Of a DNA stretch of 64,000 bases, positions 56,001 to 64,000 are shown piece after piece. The position numbers and the translations under genes are program-made. The stretch is from NCBI GenBank assembly GCA_000611775.1, contig KK106984.1, positions 4,441,341 to 4,505,340 of the forward strand. The letters are read 5' to 3'. Below the pieces are notes generated by a model, which was not told where the DNA came from, did no database searches, and saw nothing but the letters and a program-made list of their open reading frames with translations. This DNA comes from Umbilicaria muhlenbergii (Eukaryota > Ascomycota > Lecanoromycetes > Umbilicariales > Umbilicariaceae). Each line of letters begins with the position of its first letter. Position 1 is the first letter of the stretch.

Positions 56001-59000
56001 TGAAACCTCTGAGTTGTAGGTTTTCACATGCACATTTGAAAAACTCTTCTGAGTCAGTATCATATCAGCACTTTACAGGTGACTTGTCACATTTTGTACT
56101 TATCATGAGCTTATGAGCTGAAGAGTCTGATTTATTTCAGTTCAGCTACATTGCACTATGTGATATTCTTCAACTTTTAAAGTTAAATTCAGAGATCAGC
56201 AGGCTGTCAGAGTCAGTTTAAACACTTAAAAAATGAATAAAGACTGAGCTTCCTCTCTTACAACTCTGAGAAAAGTCAATTTTATTAAAGTCAGAAAAGC
56301 TTGCTTTAAGCAGATAAGTTCAAGCTCAAGTTACTGATAATGTTTCTTAAGAAGACTTTTACTTCTTTGATTCATGAGTTCTTTTCAGTGCATTTCTCAG
56401 CTCTGATCTTCATCAAAAGATGTATATCAGAATGACTTAATTTGTGAATAATTCAATAAAGTTATAACATTTCAATTGCTGAACTTCTTTTATTTGAACA
56501 ACATTAAGTCATTATGCTCATTATGCTCATGACAAAACACTTATCTTCCCCTTTAATTTTATCTGATATATGTGCTTGAAGTATAAATGCTCTTGTCATC
56601 AAGGAGGAGGCTTTCATCTTGATAAAGTGTTTATTATAACTCAAGATCATTAATTCAGTGCTGTAAAAAAAGAAGCAATAACACTTAAGATGCAGTTCAT
56701 TATTCATTTAATTAATTTATTTTAAAGTGCTAAAGACAGAGTGTTACCTCCCTTGCTTAAGACTGAGGTTGTTGTCATAAAAGACATCTTTACATTTTTA
56801 TCAAAGTTCTCAGTTGTATACTGAGAGATCATGAAACTTGATTATATATATGATAATCAAGTTGAACCTAGCGCTCAGCAATAAGCACAGCAAAGATAAT
56901 AACATCAGATATAATTTATCTGTTGAGTTTTCAACACTGCAAAGCAGAATATGCAGGTGTTGAATAAAATTAATTCAACTTATGTTGAGTTAAAGCTTTA
57001 ACAGTACACTTGAAGATTTTTTGTTAAGAAATTTAACTTAAAATAATGCATTTCAGTGTCACTTCTCACATTCATTGATGACTTTGATTTATATTATACA
57101 GAAATATGTATCAGACTCTGATGAGTATTTACTTCAACCTGACAGGACTCAGCTTCTGAGAAAGAATTAAAAATTAAATATTTTACTGTTGACATTAAGC
57201 CCTCATGACAGTAACTTCTCTGATGTAATAAAAGCAATGCAGTCATCTCTTGCAGGACTTGATAAAGAGGAGATTTTAATCATTAACAATAAAAATGTTT
57301 TTGTGTGTGCATTTATCTTATGCTACACAGGAGACATGCCGCAGCAGTAAAAGAACTCAAAATGCATATTATAATGAATTCATCTTGAATGTCAATTCTG
57401 CTTTGTTGATGCAAAGAATTAAGAAAATCTAGACTTGAATCTTGTTACTATGAGTCACTTTCACCATGAAATCATGTGTATGAGGCATGAAATAAAAGAG
57501 CTTAACAAGTCACAACAGCTTGCTTATAACAAGAAAAATGAGCTTAATGCTGACACTTCACTGCTGATTTTAATATCTTCAGCGCTTGATATCATTCTGT
57601 CTCAACTCAGTGATTCAGCTCATTCTGAGTTTGAAGACATCACAAAGCAGCTTCATATGTTGTTCATGATTGTTATTTTGATATCAAAATCACAGAAGAG
57701 TTATGATGAGCAGCTTTATCTGTTCAAGTATTCATTAAAATGAAGTCAGCTTCAGTCACTCATTCATCATCTTGATAACTACAGCTTACAAGAACATGAA
57801 TGTTGATCAGTGATTATTTCAGCTTTACTACATTATTGATTAAAAGAAGAACATGTACAGTTTCTTTTTCTTAAATCATTATCAAGAGTCTTTCAAACAG
57901 ACATCTTCAGATTTGATGTGATAATCACATCATTCACTGTTATTGCAAAGTTAAATACTTTGCTGATGACAGATCATATGACAAAAGAAGATTAAGAAAA
58001 CTTCTTTGAGATTATTAAAAGTGCTTAAACTCTCTGACAAAACCTTCTTGAGGTCACAGCTTTAACATTCTTTAATAATTTAAGAAGCTGATCTGCAACT
58101 TCAGCTCATGTGAAGGTCTTAAGTTTAAAACCTCACCCCTCACAGCCTCCTGAGGATACTGAAAGAGTGACTACAAAGACTCTGAAATATCATCAAAACA
58201 AAGCTTGTCTGAACAGTCACACTGATTTGCATTATAATAAAGTACTGAAAGAGTATGACCTGTCAACACAGTGCAATGTTCTCATTGAAGAAGATAAGCA
58301 TTAAGAATTCAAGGCAAAGATTTATCATATAAACTTTCATAATATGAAGAAGGTCTTGCTAAGGCATGAAAATAAACAGCAGACAACTCAACTTTTATTA
58401 ATCAATAAATTCACTCACACAGAGTTGATGTTAATTTAAAAAATACAAAGTTTATGATCTGAATGCTCTACTCTCTTTAACATGATTCTACCAAGATCTG
58501 AACAGATGAAGCATGAGGATGATTCATATATTAATATTCTGAGTAACTTAAAACACAAGAAATTGACTGTACTTGATTGCCTTCAATTAAAGCATTGTTG
58601 AGACATTCTTAAGTTGTCAACAAAGGCTACACAGCTGTATGATTATTCACAGATTGCAAAGGATCTCTGAGATGCCTATAAAATGATTTCAACATGTTAA
58701 ATATTATATAATTTGAGATCAGTAAGCTCCTGTGATGTAAGAAGCTCAACTTTAATAACAGTGTTTCTCAACATTGAATCACATTTCAACAGAGAGATTT
58801 CATATGTTATCAAGACTTCATTAATCACCTAGATTACATCCTTATTCATGAACTTATGCTGAATCAGTGAAGGCTCTTTGCATTGATCTTAAAGGTAAAA
58901 GATCATAACAATATGAATTAAGTTCTTAAGTTATCACTGCTACATTTATTGAGTAACAGAGGAGATGTTGTGAGATTATTAATTATCAACAGCAAGAAAC

Positions 59001-60292
59001 TGTACATTTTACAAGTTGAGAATCATGCTGATGACACACTCAGTATTAATGATAGCAAGCTTCTTCATGTTAATTGAGTGATTCAGTTTCTCTAGCTGTG
59101 TTTTTAAACTGATAAGTTGTGTGTTTCTATACAGTTATCAAGCAACTGCAGTCACTTCATGAAAACTTTTAATTTAATTAATGACTCATGAGTCCCTCTA
59201 CTGCATGTTGTCAGCTTACCCTTAAGTATAAGCCTGCATTTGAAAGTGATTATGTACTCAGCCTGATCTTACCCCTGAGGCTCAATTATATGTTTCAGGT
59301 TGAATCAAATGCTTAAATTAATATCTAAATTACTTAATTCTTAGAAACTTTTCATAGCTACTTTTTCTGTGAACTTTTGATTAATTATGTCATAAACTCA
59401 GCCCTTGATCTATGCCTCATTGTCACTGCCAGCATCATATTCATTTTATTTGACAAGTTAAATATAATCACATTGTCAGAAGTCACTCCTCTCATTCTCT
59501 CACTCATTTTCTGAGACATCATGAGTGACAACTAAGGTATAAGTCTTTCAGAGCAATGAAGAAGAAGAAGAATAAAAGAAATTATGTATTTTATAAATTA
59601 CACAGTCCTGAACTCTTCAGCCAACAGTCAAAAGTCAACATGAAGAAGGTTAATAAAATAAGACTCTTACAAAGACCTTTAACCTTCAACTGAGAGGCTG
59701 AGAGTGAGGAAGAGCAACATACAGGTCACAAAAAAAAAACTACATTACACATGTTAATTTAAACAGAGGACTGTATCTAGGACACATCAAAATTTTCAAG
59801 TTTAAAAATCAAAAACCAAAAATGAAACAGGTGACAATGAATGTGAGTTTCAGTGTGAAATGATATACTTTACTTAATTCAAAAAATTAAGTACCTTACA
59901 AGCAAGGCATTTTTGTGATGTAGCATTTTTTTCATCATTTGCATGAGCAAGTTCTGAATGCAAGCTGTCAAGCCGCTTGCTTGAAACTTAAAATAAACAG
60001 CAACTTTAAAAAACTTCTAAGTTCCTCAGTCCTCTTCATCACTACATTGATTCATCATGATTATTTTTAATGAGGTTTAATGCATCCTGATTGCCTCAGG
60101 TCTTGAAGTCATGATTTTAAGTTAACTTGAAGCTCACTGTGATTTTAACTGACCTCAAAGCCTTGATTCTAAGTGTCTGAGGAAATGAACCTCATGACTC
60201 ATTTAATATTAAAGTCTTAAGATACATTCTCTTACTCCCTCTGACATCTGTTACTAATTAATTCATCATAGTTGAAGTTTATTAAATTGTTC

Positions 60293-60480
60293 CTTCTCTT
60301 CTCACAAGCTTTGTGTTGAAGCAGGCATCTTGATCCTCTTCTCTTTTCACAAGTCTTGTGTTGAAGCAGGTATCTTGATTCTTCTCTTTTCTCACAAGCT
60401 CTGCATTAAAGCAGGCATCTTGATCCTCCTCTTTCCTCACAAGCCCTGCATTGAAATAAGCATCACAGTTAATTGTTGAA
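60293..60480. repeat. 45-base minisatellite, four copies
   Basis: The motif CACAAG recurs at 60303, 60348, 60393 and 60438, exactly 45 bases apart. Each copy continues with a TTGAAGCAGGCATCTTGAT-like core and a CTTCTCTTT tract, and the last one is diverged. Confidence 0.9.
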
Positions 60481-60911
60481 AGTCCTGATAACAGACTTGA
60501 CCTTTCAGCATAAGAGAAGAAAACATTAACATCTTCTGATTAAGTAATTTGCTGTCTGATACTTTCATGCTCCTTGATTAAAGTAAGTCTCTCATATCAC
60601 AGTCCTTCTGTTTTCCCTGCCTGTATCATCTTCAGAGGGCTCTCATTTGGATGAGTTGAGAGGTAGATAAGGTAGTTAGCTTAATTACATTATTTAAATA
60701 CATTCCTCTTACACACATCTTGAATCTCATGCTAGGAATAAATGAACTGTGATTAAAAGAAATAGAATGTATCTGACATTTCATTGTAAATCCTAAATAA
60801 CCGTTGAACTACAGTTGAATACCAAAAATGTAAATAAGGAATAACATATTGAAGCATAAGAACATTCACAATACAAATCATTATGATAATCAACATACTC
60901 AAAAAAATAAA

Positions 60912-61110
60912 TGTTCTCTGTTATAAGCAGATTTATGAGGCAACAGTTGAAAATGATAAATGTATTATCTGCAAGAACATTTGCATGAGAGCATGTTTTA
61001 ACAAAAAATGAACATTCTCTGTTATAAGCAGATTTATGAGGCAACAGCTGAGAATGATAAATGTATTATCTGCAAGAACATTTGCATAACAGCATGTTCT
61101 GACAATGAAG
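60912..61110. repeat. 101-base tandem duplication
   Basis: TTCTCTGTTATAAGCAGATT and the following segment through GCAAGAACATTTGCAT occur at 60914 and 61015 with only a few differences. It lies at the right edge of the AT-rich island. Confidence 0.9.
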
Positions 61111-61235
61111 AATGTTCTCACAAGTTCAACTGTTTATACTATTAAACTGAGTTTATTCTTATAAATGAGATTTGATGGTGATTGATTTTAACTGATTAGG
61201 ATCTATTTATTTACAGTAATCTGCACTCATAGCAA

Positions 61236-62032
61236 GCCCGTAAGGTATGCCGCTTTTATCATGACCTCGACGACTTGAAAGTATTTCATATCTTTGGTAT
61301 CTTTCTATCTTTTTTTCAATACTTGCTCTTGAGTGGCACAGCACTTCGTTGTTGATTTCTTTCACGGGAGCCACTCCTCATTACCACGCTATCATGTTGT
61401 TCCTCGATCAGTTTGCATCTGCCGCCGTGGTCATTGTCATGAAATATACCTGCCTCCCAACCCTTTCATTTTGTGCAAACGTGGATCTCTTCCTACAGCC
61501 GGGGCTTTCAGAATCCCGCAGAGCGCGCCCTTGGGGACATACCTGAGTATTTTTAAACCGCGCTGTGTAGCCCTCACATGTCCCACCGCTTCAACAGCCA
61601 CAAGAACCATCGATGCCCCTACGGTCTCTATCACACTTACAGCCATGCGAACGAACCCTGAAGAGGTAACCGCAACTATAGCTATTGTCTGCACGTTCGT
61701 TGGGACCTCCTTATTTAGAGGCCAATGCATAGCCTATGCAGAACTGTGTCCAGCATTTGGTGATGCTGAAGGCGTAACTCAATATTTTCAAAGCGTCCTG
61801 CATAGCGATTGCTCACTTTCATCACTGGGCTTCTGTGTGAATCATAATTCTTCTTTCAAAAGTAACAAAGCTAGTTCTTATAAATTTAATCGCAGGCTTT
61901 ATAGAGCTGTATAACCTTATCCGCCTTCCATCCAATAAAGATCCTCAGCGCATGCTCAACCACGGGTCCGGCCTTATAGCACCTAAGCGGATATGGCGAA
62001 GCAACGCCTAAAGAGTGACTGCCAGTCGAAGC
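61236..62032. other. Spacer right of the AT-rich island
   Basis: Normal composition returns. A plus-strand open frame at 61333-61914 starts only with GTG and shows no family features. I see no gene; the phosphatase terminator should lie at the right end. Confidence 0.45.
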
Positions 62033-63727
62033 TTAGGCACCGCCAGTAAATGGCTTGACTGTCGAACAAGGCTGGTTTGTTGAGGCAGTGGTCGAAACCT
62101 TCGCCGGAGCCGCGAAACTGCAAGTCCGATTTTTGAACAAGGTCGCAGAATCCAACACACTCCCGTTCTTACTCGCCACGAAGTCGTGCGTCATATGCGT
62201 GCAATTGTGAAAAGTCAGCTTGCTCCAGCCGTACGTCGCGTTCAGCGTGTCGAGCCCAAACCTCGCGTACGGCTTCAAGGGGTACTGCAGCGCATCCAGC
62301 CCATCGTAATGCCCGGCCGCTCCGTTGGTGATGTACCATGGATACCGCGGGTTGTTCAGCTCGTTCGGGTCGATTTTGCTATCGTTGATGGGCGCGTTTC
62401 GCTCGTACACGTGCGAGTGGCCCGATAGGACTAGGTCGACGCCGTATTTTACGAGGAGAGGCTCGAATACGTCTTTGCACGTCCAGCAGATCGTGCCGGT
62501 TGTGTTGGCGTGGCTGAGATACCAGGGCCTGTGGCCGGCTGCGATGACCCAGGGGGTTTTGGTCCTGTCGACACTTTTGAGATCGGCTTCCAGCCACTGG
62601 CTGTCGTTAGCGCGACTTTTACACTGGGGGGTTAGTCAGCGGGACCTCGTACGTTTGTCTGGGCATTCATGGTTGTGTTGAATGGCCCGGCGTCATCGCC
62701 TTCGGAGCCACCAGGCTCGTCATTGCCGATGAAGCCGTGGCCCAAGTCAGTTTCTGTGTCGAGTTGCACGTAGTGCACCATGCCGTGATCAAAGGAGTAC
62801 CAGAAGTTCCCCGTTCCTCCAGATTCGGCGCTTGGCATGCGGAAATGGTTGCGGTAACCGGTGAAGTTGGTCTGGCCAGGCATACAAATGCTATCTGTAT
62901 ATGTGATGTTCTTGGCCGTGTCTGTGGTTCCGCCGTTATCGCAGTTGGCTTCGTGATTGCCAGGACCGACCATGTACGGTTTGTATGAAGTGACCGAAGT
63001 CATCTCATCGTAGAAATCGTTGAGGATGGACTCATAGACGATGTAGCCATCTGCAATGGTCGTGTTGGGCAGAAAACCCTGTATCTCCTCTTTGAGCCAG
63101 TAGTCGGCATACGCGATATCACCAGCTGTCTTACATCAGCTCTTGGAAGGTAAGCCAAGGCCGGATTAACTGATACATACGATGCCAGAGGAGGTCAAAA
63201 GTGTTAAGCTCCTGCGTCATAGACTCAATAGTATTGACTTCTCCCACCTTGAGTGTGTTGTTCGGGGAGACCCCCTTACCAGCCGTAGTCGTAAGTCCCT
63301 GTGGTCCCATGGTACCTAAGTCCACAACGACGGCAGCAGAGTAGCTCGTGCCATCGCCAGCAGGCCTGCTCGTCTTGAAGGAGTACGGCGTTGTATTATT
63401 CATATTCATGAGATGCTCCGGAAGATAATAGTATAAAGTGTCTGGTTTTAGACCGGTGATCTTCACATGGTTGTTGTACGTTAACGAAGTCCGGTAGGTA
63501 ACAGACTCGTTCGAGGAAGCTGTCTCTGTCAAAGCATTCGGAGATACGCCATAGTGAATCGTGGGCTTCGATAGTTGGCTAAATGTGTTCCAGCTAACGA
63601 ACATACCAGTATCACCAGCATAGGCCAAACGGATTTGGGAATTGATCGTGCTATTTGTCGCTGCGCTGATAGGGACAGCGAGGATGGCGAAGGCCGCGAG
63701 GGCATTCCCTGGAAAGGAAAATCGCAT
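62033..63727 (-). CDS. Secreted purple acid phosphatase (metallophosphoesterase)
   Basis: Releases phosphate from organic esters outside the cell, using a two-metal centre. Exons 63727-63181, 63125-62653 and 62596-62033 with introns of 55 and 56 bases give 527 residues. A signal peptide (FPGNALAAFAILAVPISAA) is followed by an N-terminal fibronectin-like domain (IRLAYAGDTGMFVSWNTFSQ) and the catalytic domain with metal motifs DLG, GDIAYADYW, GPGNHE, AAGHRPWYLSH and SGHSHVYERN. Many NxT/NxS sites suggest heavy glycosylation. All metal-binding motifs are present, so it looks functional. The second acceptor was set at AGCCAG because it restores NAQTNWLEADL. Confidence 0.95.
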
Positions 63728-64000
63728 CGCTGTGTTTAGAAACCAGTACTATAAAGAGCGAGGGGCCACGAGACTATGCAATAGCAAGCAAGCACCGATG
63801 AAGGAAGAGACATCACGACCGGCGTGCTTTCCAGACTCTTTGTATGGCTGCGGGCAAGTCTAAATTTGAAAAAGAACTTTTCAACAAACCAATAGCGTTG
63901 TACATGTCCCCCACGTCCCGGCGATCTGCAGTTGCAGAAAAACGCGGTCTGGGAGTTGCGAGGTCTGACTAGCCTGCAGATGTGCCTTGCGCGACCGTAC
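63728..64000. other. Upstream region of the phosphatase gene
   Basis: It should hold the promoter. I see no clear regulatory motif or gene in these 273 bases. Confidence 0.5.

Larger units (their letters stand above)
53006..61235. other. AT-rich, CpG-depleted island (mutated repeats)
   Basis: Composition changes sharply near 53006 and returns near 61235. Inside, CpG is almost absent (rare cases near 56871, 57339, 57592 and 59972) while TCA, TGA, CAG and CTG remain common. In two 60-base lines counted by hand (54661 and 57541), CA+TG outnumber AC+GT by about 2.3-2.5 to 1, and in the first line TA is rarer than AT. That argues against classical CpA-type RIP and for CpG deamination. No gene or recognisable transposon protein is readable; open frames are short and of biased composition. 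It is probably an old repeat cluster silenced by mutation. Confidence 0.7.

Noticed and set aside
55832-58304. Open frames inside the AT-rich island as genes
   Set aside because: Short, biased composition, no splice-consistent extension and no recognisable domain.
60293-60480. CRISPR-like array
   Set aside because: Period 45 without distinct spacers; the whole unit repeats, so it is a minisatellite in a eukaryotic genome.
53006-61235. Classical RIP as the cause of the AT-rich island
   Set aside because: CpA and TpG remain abundant and TpA is not in excess in the lines counted; CpG loss explains the pattern better.
61333-61914. 193-codon open frame right of the AT-rich island
   Set aside because: Begins only with GTG, no domain, no signal peptide and no splice support.

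Overview
The window looks like part of a filamentous ascomycete genome (Pezizomycotina, perhaps Dothideomycetes; the class is only a guess). Evidence: genes split by short GT-AG introns of 48-82 bases, a FlbA-type RGS protein with two DEP domains, a LaeA-like methyltransferase, a pisatin-demethylase-like P450, a heme-thiolate peroxygenase, a Copia-type LTR element and an AT-rich repeat island. No tRNA, rRNA or CRISPR array was seen.

Layout. 1.1-3.4 kb: flbA-like RGS regulator on the minus strand. 3.4-11.7 kb: an 8-kb stretch without a recognisable gene, full of short tandem repeats, five of them with a 7-base period. 11.7-22.3 kb: a compact housekeeping block of SMC2 condensin (minus), ALG10 glucosyltransferase (minus), PSF2 GINS subunit (plus, holding a 142-base run of N) and ORC4 (minus). 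Three of these four genes act in chromosome replication or condensation, and SMC2 and PSF2 have an ACGCGT (MCB-type) box close to their start codons. 23.1-43.2 kb: an accessory, largely metabolic region with a methyltransferase split into very small exons, a P450, a dead MFS transporter, the C-terminal part of a TPR/STAND-like protein, an 11-exon amidase with an Arp1-type N-terminus, a Cys-rich one-pass membrane protein, a double GFA/CENP-V-fold protein and a secreted heme-thiolate peroxygenase.

44.08-49.63 kb: a Copia-type LTR retroelement with 267-base LTRs that differ at one position and a 5-base target duplication (AGCTA). It is broken and has no recognisable reverse transcriptase. It carries, just inside its 3' LTR, the first two exons and the first intron of a secreted six-hairpin-glycosidase-like (DUF1680) host gene. 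50.2-51.3 kb: a secreted Cys-rich protein. 53.0-61.2 kb: an AT-rich island almost without CpG, with a 45-base minisatellite and a 101-base tandem duplication; its dinucleotide pattern looks like CpG deamination rather than classical CpA-type RIP. 62.0-63.7 kb: a secreted purple acid phosphatase.

For the genes with exon lists, exon boundaries were worked out by eye from GT/AG sites and reading-frame continuity; total coding lengths came out as whole codons for flbA, SMC2, ALG10, the P450, the amidase, the peroxygenase, the Cys-rich secreted protein and the phosphatase.
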